Positions 25,160 to 33,009 of a stretch of DNA of 64,000 nucleotides are shown here, piece after piece. The stretch's first letter is position 1. Each line of letters opens with the position of its first letter. Origin of the DNA: JAGRKR01 sp041397725. Its GTDB lineage: Bacteria; Pseudomonadota; Alphaproteobacteria; Rhizobiales; Hyphomicrobiaceae. A model generated the notes under the pieces. The model did not search any database. It worked only from the letters and a program-made list of their open reading frames with translations, and was not told the DNA's origin. The stretch is taken from positions 124,001-188,000 of the forward strand of contig JAWKVZ010000005.1 of NCBI GenBank assembly GCA_041397725.1. The letters run 5' to 3'. The translations under genes were made by a program, and so were the position numbers.

Positions 25160-25984
25160 TTACGGTTTGGCGGATCGGGCGCGCGCGATCTCGTCGATGA
25201 AGACGCGAATGTCGTCCAGCGCCCCATGCGAGAACAGGTCGACGTGCCCGCCGTGCGGGTAGGTGGCGAGGCGCTTGGGCTCACGGGCCGCTGCGAAGAC
25301 CTTCCGGCCCATGTGCACCGGCACGATCATGTCGTGCTCGCCGTGCAGCACGAGCAGGGGCGCGCGAATGCCGGCAATGCGCGCCATCGTGTCGTAGGTG
25401 TCCAGCACGAACGGACGCACCCACAGCCAGGGATAGAGCTCCGCCGCCATGTCGGTCATGGACGTGTACGGGGCATCGAGAATGACACCCGCCACCTTGC
25501 GCTGGGCGGCAAGCTGCACCGCCACGCCGGAGCCGAGCGATTCGCCGTAGAGCACGATGTCCTCGGGCGCGTGGCCATCCTTCACCAGCGCGTCGTAGGC
25601 GAGGACCGCGTCGGCGACGTTCGCCGCTTCGCTCGGCCGGCCGCTGGAGCCGCTGTAGCTGCGATAGCTCAGCATCAGCACGCCGAGCCCCTCGCCCATG
25701 AACGTGGCGACGCGCCAGGCCCGGTTGGCGAGATTGCCGGCATTGCCATGGAAGTAGAGCAGAGTCGGACGCCCGGGCCGGGCCGCGGCGTGCCAGGCAA
25801 CAAGTTGCTCGCCGTCCGGCGTCTTGAGTACGCGTTCCTCGACCGTCATCAGGCCGGCGACGGCCGGTGGCACGCGTGTCCGGTCCGGGCGGTAAATGAG
25901 ACTGCGTTGGCTGAAGTACATTGCGACGAGCACGAGAGCGTAGAGGAGGGCGACAGCGCCGGCGATCTTGAGGGCGAGCGACAT
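25160..25984 (-). CDS. Membrane-anchored alpha/beta hydrolase (S33-type)
   Basis: 274 residues. An N-terminal hydrophobic helix (about 5-25) probably anchors it. The hydrolase core shows the oxyanion strand TLLYFHGNAGN (about 74-84) and the nucleophile elbow GESLGSG with Ser149; an acidic residue and a C-terminal histidine (HGGHVDLF) complete a likely triad. The family covers esterases and peptidases of unknown substrate (YqkD/BEM46-like). It lies next to a second hydrolase of the same architecture, transcribed in the same direction, 109 bp upstream. Confidence 0.85.
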   Translation of the reverse strand: MSLALKIAGAVALLYALVLVAMYFSQRSLIYRPDRTRVPPAVAGLMTVEERVLKTPDGEQLVAWHAAARPGRPTLLYFHGNAGNLANRAWRVATFMGEGLGVLMLSYRSYSGSSGRPSEAANVADAVLAYDALVKDGHAPEDIVLYGESLGSGVAVQLAAQRKVAGVILDAPYTSMTDMAAELYPWLWVRPFVLDTYDTMARIAGIRAPLLVLHGEHDMIVPVHMGRKVFAAAREPKRLATYPHGGHVDLFSHGALDDIRVFIDEIARARSAKP

Positions 25985-26093
25985 GTGTGGACCACCGACG
26001 AAACGGGCGAGCAGCGGCTCAGCAGAGCTATAGACCCTGAATCGTAATGCAGATCAACCACCTGAACGCCAAGGAGCGAGGCGCGGTCGGCGC

Positions 26094-26975
26094 TCAGTTC
26101 GCTGCGCGCGGCCCGGCAGGCGCGGTCAGGGTGAGCCCGATGAAGGGCCAAACGTGCTCGTAGAGCCCGTCGCGGACCAGCGTGTTGTGGTCGGAGCCCG
26201 CCATGCGCACGAGCATCTTGGGCTGGATGGCCAGGGCGTAGAGCCGCTCGGCATGGGCGTAGGGGATGATGCTGTCGCGGTCGCCATGCGCGATGAGGAC
26301 GGGTGCCCTGATGCGTGCAATCCGGTCGCGCGAGCGGAACTGATCCCACATCAGCAGGTCGACCGGTGCGAGCGCCATGCGCTCGCGCGCGAGGTCGACG
26401 GCGGCCGTGAACGGGGCTTCCAGGATCACCGCCCGGATGCGCTCCCTGGCCGTGACCTCGGCGGCCAGGCGAACCGCGACGCCGGTGCCGAGCGAGTGCC
26501 CGTGGATGACGATGTCCTCGGCGCGGTGCCTGCCGCGCAGCCAGGTGTAGGCGGCGAGTGCGTCCCGGTGGATGCCGATCTCGCTTGGCGTGCCGCTCCT
26601 GGGGCCGCCGGTCGAGCCGGGATAGCCACGATAGGAGACCGCGAGCACGCCGACGCCGGCTGCCGCCAGACGCCGCCATCGCCCCTTCTGGATGACCAGC
26701 CGCCCGCTCTGGCCGTGCAGGAACAGGAACACGGGCTTGCCCGCTTGCGGCGGCACGTACCAGGCCGCGGTCTCGATGCCGTCGCTGGCGAGAAGAGTGA
26801 GGCGCTGGCTGTTGGGGATGGCCATGCCGGCGGCGGCGGCGAGGCGGCCGCTGTCCGCGGTCTTGAAGAGCATGCTGCGCTGCTGAACCGTGACCGTGCC
26901 GACGGCGCCGCCGTAGGCCAGGAGCGGAATGGCAAACGCCAGGGCCAGACCTCGGCGCGCTTTGGTCTTGAGCAT
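26094..26975 (-). CDS. Alpha/beta hydrolase, paralogue of its neighbour
   Basis: About 293 residues from ATG at 26975; an in-frame start at 26999 is possible. A signal-anchor helix lies at about 11-32. The fold shows FLFLHGQSG, the nucleophile elbow GHSLGTG, and the acid/histidine region AHGDRDSI and GSDHNTLV. It closely parallels the downstream hydrolase in order of motifs (EDIVxxGxSLGxGVAVxLAA in both), so the two are probably a tandem duplication that has since diverged. The substrate is unknown. Confidence 0.84.
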   Translation of the reverse strand: MLKTKARRGLALAFAIPLLAYGGAVGTVTVQQRSMLFKTADSGRLAAAAGMAIPNSQRLTLLASDGIETAAWYVPPQAGKPVFLFLHGQSGRLVIQKGRWRRLAAAGVGVLAVSYRGYPGSTGGPRSGTPSEIGIHRDALAAYTWLRGRHRAEDIVIHGHSLGTGVAVRLAAEVTARERIRAVILEAPFTAAVDLARERMALAPVDLLMWDQFRSRDRIARIRAPVLIAHGDRDSIIPYAHAERLYALAIQPKMLVRMAGSDHNTLVRDGLYEHVWPFIGLTLTAPAGPRAAN

Positions 26976-27065
26976 CGGCTCCGTCCGCGCGACGCACACG
27001 ACCGGTGCGTCCTACTCACCCCATCCTGTCGCCCACGCCCAGCAAAGAGCAACCCGGCGGCAAGG

Positions 27066-28475
27066 TCAATGCGCCAGTGCCTTGACGATCTCCTCGGTCA
27101 TCTTCTTGGCGTCGCCGAGCACCATCACCGTGTTGTCGCGATAGAAGACGGGATTGTCGATGCCGGCGTAGCCCGAGGCCAGCGAGCGCTTGTTGAAGAG
27201 CACGGTGCCGGCCTTCCAGACCTGCAGCACGGGCATGCCGTAAATGGGCGAGGACTTGTCTTCCTCGGCCGCCGGATTGACGACGTCGTTGGCGCCGATG
27301 ACGTAGACGGCGTCGGCCTGGCTGAACTCGGAGTTGATGTCCTCGAGCTCGAACACCTCGTCATAGGGCACGTTGGCCTCGGCCAGCAGCACGTTCATGT
27401 GGCCGGGCATGCGGCCCGCGACCGGGTGGATCGCATACTTGACCTCGACGCCGGCCTTCTTGAGGGAGTCCGCCATTTCGCGCAGCGCGTGCTGGGCCTG
27501 GGCGACGGCCATGCCATAGCCGGGCACGATGATGACCTTGCCGGAGTTCTTCAGCAAGAACGCCGCATCCTCCGCTGAGCCGAGCTTGACGGGCTTCTGC
27601 TCGCCATCGCCTGCCGGGCCCGCCACCTCGCCGCCGAAGCCGCCGAGGATGACCGAGATGAAGGAGCGGTTCATGCCCTTGCACATGATGTAGGACAGGA
27701 TCGCGCCCGAAGAGCCGACGAGTGCGCCGGTGATGATGAGGGCGATGTTACCGAGCGTGAAGCCGATGCCGGCCGCCGCCCAGCCCGAGTACGAGTTGAG
27801 CATCGACACCACGACCGGCATGTCGGCGCCACCGATCGGGATGATGATGAGGACACCGAACACCAGCGCCACCAGCGTGATGGCCCAGAACAGCCAGGCG
27901 CTGCCGCCGGAGGTGCAGAACTGCCAGATGAGCACGGCGAGCAGGAGCGCGAGACCGATGTTGATCAAGTGGCGTGCGGGCAGGATGATCGGCTTGCCGG
28001 ACATGCGGCCCGAGAGCTTGGCGAAGGCGATGACCGAGCCCGTGAAGGTGATGGCGCCGATGGCAACGCCGAGGCTCATCTCGAGCAGGCTCGCCCAGCC
28101 GATCCGCCCGCTCGCATCGGCGATCCCGAAGGCCGCGGGTGCATAGAGCGCGCCGGCCGCCACGAACACCGCCGCGAGGCCGACCAGCGAGTGGAAGGCC
28201 GCCACCAGCTCCGGCATCATGGTCATGGGGATGCGCCGCGCCGTCACCGCGCCGATGGCTCCGCCGACGCCCATGCCCGCGATGATCAGGAACCAGGTCA
28301 GCACGGAGCCGCCATCGCCCAGGAGCCCGAACGTCGTCAGCACGGCAATGGTCATGCCGATCATGCCGTAGCGGTTGCCGGCGCGTGACGACTCCGGGCT
28401 CGACAACCCGCGCAGCGCCATGATGAAGAGCACGCCGGAGACGAGGTAGAGCAATGCTGCGAGGTTGGCGGTCAT
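27066..28475 (-). CDS. pntB: NAD(P) transhydrogenase subunit beta
   Basis: 469 residues. The N-terminal half has about nine membrane helices (domain II). The C-terminal ~190 residues form the NADP(H)-binding domain III: VIIVPGYGMAVAQAQH, GRMPGHMNVLLAEA, and VIGANDVVNPAA. Together with PntA1 and PntA2 it couples proton entry to hydride transfer from NADH to NADP+ in the inner membrane. Its ATG overlaps by 4 bp the stop of an unrelated exported-protein gene that is inserted between pntB and pntA2. Confidence 0.96.
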   Translation of the reverse strand: MTANLAALLYLVSGVLFIMALRGLSSPESSRAGNRYGMIGMTIAVLTTFGLLGDGGSVLTWFLIIAGMGVGGAIGAVTARRIPMTMMPELVAAFHSLVGLAAVFVAAGALYAPAAFGIADASGRIGWASLLEMSLGVAIGAITFTGSVIAFAKLSGRMSGKPIILPARHLINIGLALLLAVLIWQFCTSGGSAWLFWAITLVALVFGVLIIIPIGGADMPVVVSMLNSYSGWAAAGIGFTLGNIALIITGALVGSSGAILSYIMCKGMNRSFISVILGGFGGEVAGPAGDGEQKPVKLGSAEDAAFLLKNSGKVIIVPGYGMAVAQAQHALREMADSLKKAGVEVKYAIHPVAGRMPGHMNVLLAEANVPYDEVFELEDINSEFSQADAVYVIGANDVVNPAAEEDKSSPIYGMPVLQVWKAGTVLFNKRSLASGYAGIDNPVFYRDNTVMVLGDAKKMTEEIVKALAH

Positions 28476-29071
28476 TGTTTCAATTCCTCGATTTTCTCGC
28501 GGGGAAGCTCGATCGCCGCCAGCCCGGGGTAGGCTTGATCGAGTATGCGGCGCTCAAGCCTGCGCGCATGCAGAACGACATACCACGTGTTGCCATCGAG
28601 GATGGCCAGCGCCCAGTCGTCGACGCGCCGCCGTGCCGAGGCACCGACATGCGTGTAGCGAAACGGCAAGACCGCGTATGCTGTCCCATTAGCTAGACGG
28701 CCGTCTGCCGCCCTGTCCGTATCGATGGCAAGGTCTCGAAGCCCCCCGGCGCGGCTGGCCGCGTCGCCGCGCCATGCCCTGATCAACCCCGCGCGGTAGG
28801 CTGCTACGGGCTCGCGGTAGGCGGCTGCCGCCAGTGCCAGGACGGGCGGCGGCATGGAGATATCGACGACCGTGTCGAAATCCTCTTTCAGCACCGCGGC
28901 GATGAGGCGGTCCGCCGTCGTCTTCAGCGCGGCCTTCTTTGGACCGTCGATACCTTTCGCGGCCGCATCGAACGAAACGCATGCAACGACCAGGGCCAGC
29001 AGGAAGGCCATGCCACGGCCCGTCCGCGCGACCCACGAGACCGCCGCCACAGTCGTTGCGGCGCGGCTCAT
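28472..29071 (-). CDS. Uncharacterised exported protein embedded in the pnt operon
   Basis: 199 residues. A hydrophobic segment at about 21-37 (MAFLLALVVACVSFDAAAKG) looks like a signal sequence; ATG at 29011 would give a more conventional signal peptide start. The mature part is mixed alpha/beta with ADRLIAAVLKEDFDTVV, an Ala-rich stretch and WALAILDGNTWYVV. I do not recognise the family. The gene shares 4-bp overlaps with pntA2 upstream and pntB downstream, so it is co-transcribed and probably translationally coupled. Codon use looks like that of its neighbours. A periplasmic accessory role for transhydrogenase is conceivable but unproven. Confidence 0.78.
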   Translation of the reverse strand: MSRAATTVAAVSWVARTGRGMAFLLALVVACVSFDAAAKGIDGPKKAALKTTADRLIAAVLKEDFDTVVDISMPPPVLALAAAAYREPVAAYRAGLIRAWRGDAASRAGGLRDLAIDTDRAADGRLANGTAYAVLPFRYTHVGASARRRVDDWALAILDGNTWYVVLHARRLERRILDQAYPGLAAIELPREKIEELKQ

Positions 29072-29460
29072 TTCTTCTCTTTCTTCTTGTACATGGCGAG
29101 CATGCGCTGGGTGACGAGGAAGCCGCCGAAGATGTTCACGGAGGCCATGACCAGCGCCAGGAAGCCGAAAATCTTCGCGAGGATCGTGCCTGAGCCAACG
29201 AGATGCACGCCAACCGCCAGCAGCGCGCCGACGACGATCACCGACGAGATGGCGTTGGTCACGCTCATGAGCGGCGTGTGCAGGGCCGGCGTCACCGACC
29301 AGACCACGTAGTAGCCGACGAAGATGGCGATCACGAACACCATGAGCCGGTAGACGAACGGATCGACGTCGCCGCCGAGGCCCGTTGCGGCCAAGGCGCT
29401 TGCGGTGGAGGCGAGCAGAAGAATGAGCGCGCCTGCAATGGGCCGGAACGTCGGAAGCAT
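29068..29460 (-). CDS. pntA2: NAD(P) transhydrogenase subunit alpha part 2
   Basis: 130 residues from ATG at 29460. Four hydrophobic segments are visible, with VYRLMVFVIAIFVGYYVVW, TPALHTPLMSVTNAISSVIVVGAL and LVTQRMLAMYKKKEKK, the conserved membrane piece (start of domain II) that is split from PntA1 in alphaproteobacteria. ATG at 29460 lies 1 bp from the pntA1 stop. The usual next gene would be pntB; here a 199-residue exported protein gene intervenes. Confidence 0.94.
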   Translation of the reverse strand: MLPTFRPIAGALILLLASTASALAATGLGGDVDPFVYRLMVFVIAIFVGYYVVWSVTPALHTPLMSVTNAISSVIVVGALLAVGVHLVGSGTILAKIFGFLALVMASVNIFGGFLVTQRMLAMYKKKEKK

Positions 29461-29461
29461 C

Positions 29462-30604
29462 TCAAGCCCCTTTCGTCTCGAGGTTCGGGTGGACGATCTT
29501 GCCATCCTTGGCGACGAGCGTGCCTTTGACGACCTCGTCCTCCCAGTCGATCTTCAACACCTTCTCCTTCTTGTCGATCAGCGTCTCGAGGAAGGTGAGC
29601 AGGTTCTTGGCATAGAGGCTCGAGGCGTTGACCGGCACGGTGCCGGCGAGATTGATCGGCCCCATGATGGTGACACCATTGGCCGTCGTGGTCGTCCCGC
29701 CGGGCTTGGTCAGCTCGCAGTTGCCGCCCCGCTCGGCCGCGAGATCGACGATGATGGCGCCCGATTTCATGCTGGCGACCATGTCGGCAGAGATGAGCCG
29801 CGGAGCGGGCCGGCCGGGGATGAGCGCGGTCGTGATGACGATGTCCTGCGCCTTGATGTGGGAGGCGACGAGCTCGGCCTGTTTTTTCTGATACTCGGCC
29901 GACATCGGCTTGGCGTAGCCGGCGGCCGTCTGGGCCTGCTTGAATTCCTCGTCCTCGACGGCAATGAACTTGGCGCCGAGCGAGGCGACCTGCTCCTTGG
30001 TGGCGGGGCGCACGTCGGTGGCGGAGACGATGGCGCCGAGGCGGCGCGCTGTGGCGATGGCCTGCAGCCCGGCCACGCCGACGCCCATGATGAAGACCTT
30101 GGCGGCGGGCACCGTGCCGGCGGCCGTCATCATCATCGGGATTGCCTGGCTGAACGTTGAGGCGGCATCGACGACGGCCTTGTAGCCGGCGAGGTTGGCC
30201 TGACTCGAAAGCACGTCCATCGACTGGGCACGCGTGATGCGCGGCATGAACTCCATCGAGAACAGGCTGGCGCCGGTTGCCGCCACCGCCTCCAGGTCGG
30301 GGCGCTCGCCATAGGGCTCGAGCATGGCGACGACCAGGGCGCCGGGCTTCAGGGCCTTGACGTCGGCGGCCGAGGGGCGGCGGACCCGCAGCAGAATATC
30401 GGCACCGGCCAGAGCCTCGGCGGCGCTGGCGACCACATCCGCGCCGGCCGCCGTGTAGGCGTCGTCGGAAAAGTGAGAGCGCCCGCCGGCCCCGGCCTCG
30501 ACCTTGACCGTGCAGCCGTGGGCCTTCAGCTTCTTGGCCGTCTCGGGCGACAATGCCACGCGGGGCTCGGCCTCCCCTTCCCGTGTGACGGCGATGGTGA
30601 CCAT
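29462..30604 (-). CDS. pntA1: NAD(P) transhydrogenase subunit alpha part 1
   Basis: 380 residues, soluble domain I. Features include the N-terminal VTREGEAEPRVALSPETAKKL, FSMEFMPRITRAQSMDVLSSQAN, the NAD-binding fold AAKVFIMGVGVAGLQAIATARRLGA, and the loop AERGGNCELTKPG. It binds NAD(H) on the cytoplasmic side. It is the start of the operon's enzyme genes, preceded by the small oxidase subunit gene 75 bp upstream. Confidence 0.96.
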   Translation of the reverse strand: MVTIAVTREGEAEPRVALSPETAKKLKAHGCTVKVEAGAGGRSHFSDDAYTAAGADVVASAAEALAGADILLRVRRPSAADVKALKPGALVVAMLEPYGERPDLEAVAATGASLFSMEFMPRITRAQSMDVLSSQANLAGYKAVVDAASTFSQAIPMMMTAAGTVPAAKVFIMGVGVAGLQAIATARRLGAIVSATDVRPATKEQVASLGAKFIAVEDEEFKQAQTAAGYAKPMSAEYQKKQAELVASHIKAQDIVITTALIPGRPAPRLISADMVASMKSGAIIVDLAAERGGNCELTKPGGTTTTANGVTIMGPINLAGTVPVNASSLYAKNLLTFLETLIDKKEKVLKIDWEDEVVKGTLVAKDGKIVHPNLETKGA

Positions 30605-30679
30605 GCTGGCTCCGCTTGGCTCAAGAGATGGAAATGGCGGCGCGCGCCCGAGCCGTTTCCGGCGTTGTCGGGGCGGTGG

Positions 30680-30823
30680 CTAGACGATCGTCACGGCCAG
30701 AATGGCCATGAGCAGCACGATGGCGATGGTGCTCCACTTGATGAGCGCGACGAACCCGCTGTAGGTGCGGACGTGCTCCTTGTAGTCCATCTCCGGATGT
30801 CCGCCAGACGTGTCGATGCTCAT
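30680..30823 (-). CDS. aa3-type cytochrome c oxidase subunit IV-like small protein
   Basis: 47 residues: a short hydrophilic N-terminus with MDYKEHVRTYSGF, then a single membrane helix (IKWSTIAIVLLMAILAVTIV). This matches the small alphaproteobacterial CcO subunit IV family (about 45-70 residues), found in the aa3 oxidase complex. AGGAGGGG lies just before the ATG at 30823. It leads the transhydrogenase operon, a placement common in Hyphomicrobiales even though the oxidase genes are elsewhere; why is not established. Confidence 0.85.
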   Translation of the reverse strand: MSIDTSGGHPEMDYKEHVRTYSGFVALIKWSTIAIVLLMAILAVTIV

Positions 30824-31100
30824 CGCGACCCCTCCTGCCCCGTAGTAGCTCGAGCCTGCGGCTCATGACGGCTGAACAAATGCCATTGCCGCCCGCCGAG
30901 CGAACGGCAATTTCGATCCATTGGGGGTCTACAGCACTCGCGGAATGCACGGCAACGCGGGCGGGCACGCCTGGGCAATTTGCCGCACTGCTGCGCCGAA
31001 AAACGGGCGCAGAACGCACAATCGGCAGCCAGCCCCTCGATTTCCGCCATGTTTCGTCGTTGAATGGCTTGGGGAGAGACGAATTCGAGGGGATCGCGTC

Positions 31101-31754
31101 ATGACACGCACCGCACGCTCGCGCGCTACGGCAATCGTCGCCGTCGCACTGACGGGAGCAACGCTGGCAGCGCTCGCGGCGGCTGGGCCTGCCCACGCCC
31201 TCGAGCCCGGCAAGGACGAGCTCAAGGTCCTGAAGGCCTGCGAGCGCCGCCTCTGCGAGATCGTCTTGAAGCGTCAGGCCAAGGGACCCGACCTCTCCTG
31301 CGATCTGGCGAAGACCTGGGCCAACTCGACGGTGAAGGAAGGCGGCAAGAAGAAGCGCATTTCCTGGAACTTCGGCGACGTGCGCTGCTCCACGATGGTG
31401 CGCGTGACGCGCGCCACGATCCTCGCCGCGCTGCAGAGCCCCAAGTACAAGTTCGAGTTCGGCGAGCGCTCCGTGAACTGCGTCGTGCATCGTGCGGGCG
31501 AGAAGAAGCCCCTCGTCGTCAGGGCCGCGCCGAAGATCGAGTTCAAGAACGGTAAGGCGGTCAAGAGCTGGGTGCGCGTCAAGAGCATCGACGGTCCGTC
31601 GGACGTGAAGAGCATGATCTGGACCGTCGCCAAGCTCGAGGACACACTCGGCATCTTCCACAAGGACATCATCCGCGGGATCAACAAGTTCGTGCACGAG
31701 AAGTGCGCGAAGCTCTACGGCGACGCCAAGCTCCAGGCCGGCGCCGGCCGTTGA
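31101..31754 (+). CDS. Uncharacterised exported Cys-containing protein
   Basis: 217 residues. A signal peptide (about 1-32, cleavage after AHA) precedes a mature domain with cysteines in ACERRLCE, LSCDLA, VRCST, VNCVV and KCAKLY, six in all, consistent with disulphides in the periplasm. The middle contains GGKKKRISWNFGDVRC and EFGERSVNC. I do not recognise a characterised family. The frame is open upstream to 30921, but ATG at 31101 gives the signal peptide and follows GAGGGGATC. It is monocistronic, divergent from the CcO subunit IV/pnt operon. Confidence 0.75.
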   Translation: MTRTARSRATAIVAVALTGATLAALAAAGPAHALEPGKDELKVLKACERRLCEIVLKRQAKGPDLSCDLAKTWANSTVKEGGKKKRISWNFGDVRCSTMVRVTRATILAALQSPKYKFEFGERSVNCVVHRAGEKKPLVVRAAPKIEFKNGKAVKSWVRVKSIDGPSDVKSMIWTVAKLEDTLGIFHKDIIRGINKFVHEKCAKLYGDAKLQAGAGR

Positions 31755-31787
31755 GCTGGTCGAAGGGCGGGCGGCCGGCCTGAGCGC

Positions 31788-32963
31788 TCAGCGCGCCGCG
31801 CCGACAGGTTTGAGCCGGAGGATGCGTCCGCGGCGCTCGTCGGTCAGCAGGTAGATGTAGCCGTCCGGCCCTTGGCGCACGTCACGAATGCGGCTCTCGA
31901 GCCCCTTCAGCATCCGCTCCTCCCTGACGACTTTCTCACCCTTGAGCTCGAGGCGCGCCAGAAGCTGGCCCGCGAGGGCGCCGACGAAGGCGTTGCCGCG
32001 CCAGAAGGGGAACTTGTCGCCCGTGTAGAAGGTCATGCCCGAAGGTGCGATCGAGGGGTCCCAGTAATGGATGGGCTGCTCCATGCCGGACTTGCGGGTG
32101 CCGATGCCGATTTTCTCGCCGGAGTAGTCGCGGCCGTAGGTTATGACGGGCCAGCCGTAGTTGCGGCCCTTGCGCGGGATGTTGATCTCGTCGCCGCCCC
32201 TCGCGCCGTGTTCGGCGGTCCACAGCTCGCCGGTCTCGGGATGGAGGGCCGCACCCTGGACATTGCGGTGGCCGATGGACCAGACCTCGGGCGCCCAGCC
32301 GGCCAGTTCGGGGTTGCCGGGGGCAGCGCCGCCGCTGGTCTTGATGCGAATGATCTTGCCCAGGTGATTGGCCGGGTTCTGCGCCTCGTCGCGCAGGCTG
32401 TAGCGGTCGCCCGTGGTGACGTACAGTGCGCCGGTCCGGTCGAGCACGAGCCGAGAGCCGAAATGATGGCTGCCGTCGTAGGCCGGGAGCTGGCGGAAGA
32501 TCACGACGACGTCCTCGAGCCCCGAGCCGTCGGCCTTGAGCCTGGCGCGGGCCACGGAGGTGGCATTGCGGCCCCGCCCGCGCGGTTCCGCAAAGGAGAG
32601 GTAGATCGTCCGCGAGGTGGCGAAATCGGGGGCGGCGAGGACATCGAGGAGCCCGCCCTGGCCGACCGAAGCGATGGGCGGCAATCCGGCGAGCGGTGTC
32701 GAAAGACGCTTGCTGAAGGCCGCTTTCGGATCGACCAGCCGCAACCGGCCTTGCCGCTCGGTGACCAGCATGCGCCCGTCGGGCAGGAAGGTGAGGCCCC
32801 AGGGATGGGCGAGCGGTCCGGCGACGGTCTCGACGAGCACATCCGTTCGCTCGGTCTTCAGCCGCACCGGCTTCGGCTCCGTGCCCTGGGCGGTGGAGAT
32901 CGCCGGCGCCATGGTGCTGAAAAGCACCGCGGCTGCCAGCAGCCAAGCCGGTTTTGCGATCAT
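31788..32963 (-). CDS. PQQ-type soluble aldose sugar dehydrogenase (YliI/Asd-like)
   Basis: 391 residues with a signal peptide (about 1-26). The six-bladed propeller motifs are visible: GPLAHPWGLTFLPDGRMLVTE, RDEAQNPANHLGKIIRI, IGHRNVQGAALHPETGELW, EHGARGGDEIN and NYGWPVITYG. These are characteristic of the glucose/sorbosone dehydrogenase family that binds PQQ and Ca2+ and oxidises aldoses in the periplasm. The gene is convergent with the exported Cys-rich protein and lies upstream of nothing obvious in its own direction; the ABC1 gene is 46 bp behind it on the same strand. Confidence 0.9.
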   Translation of the reverse strand: MIAKPAWLLAAAVLFSTMAPAISTAQGTEPKPVRLKTERTDVLVETVAGPLAHPWGLTFLPDGRMLVTERQGRLRLVDPKAAFSKRLSTPLAGLPPIASVGQGGLLDVLAAPDFATSRTIYLSFAEPRGRGRNATSVARARLKADGSGLEDVVVIFRQLPAYDGSHHFGSRLVLDRTGALYVTTGDRYSLRDEAQNPANHLGKIIRIKTSGGAAPGNPELAGWAPEVWSIGHRNVQGAALHPETGELWTAEHGARGGDEINIPRKGRNYGWPVITYGRDYSGEKIGIGTRKSGMEQPIHYWDPSIAPSGMTFYTGDKFPFWRGNAFVGALAGQLLARLELKGEKVVREERMLKGLESRIRDVRQGPDGYIYLLTDERRGRILRLKPVGAAR

Positions 32964-33009
32964 GAGGCAGCTCCCCGATCCTGTGTCGCCCGATGGCGGG
33001 CCGTGTGCG

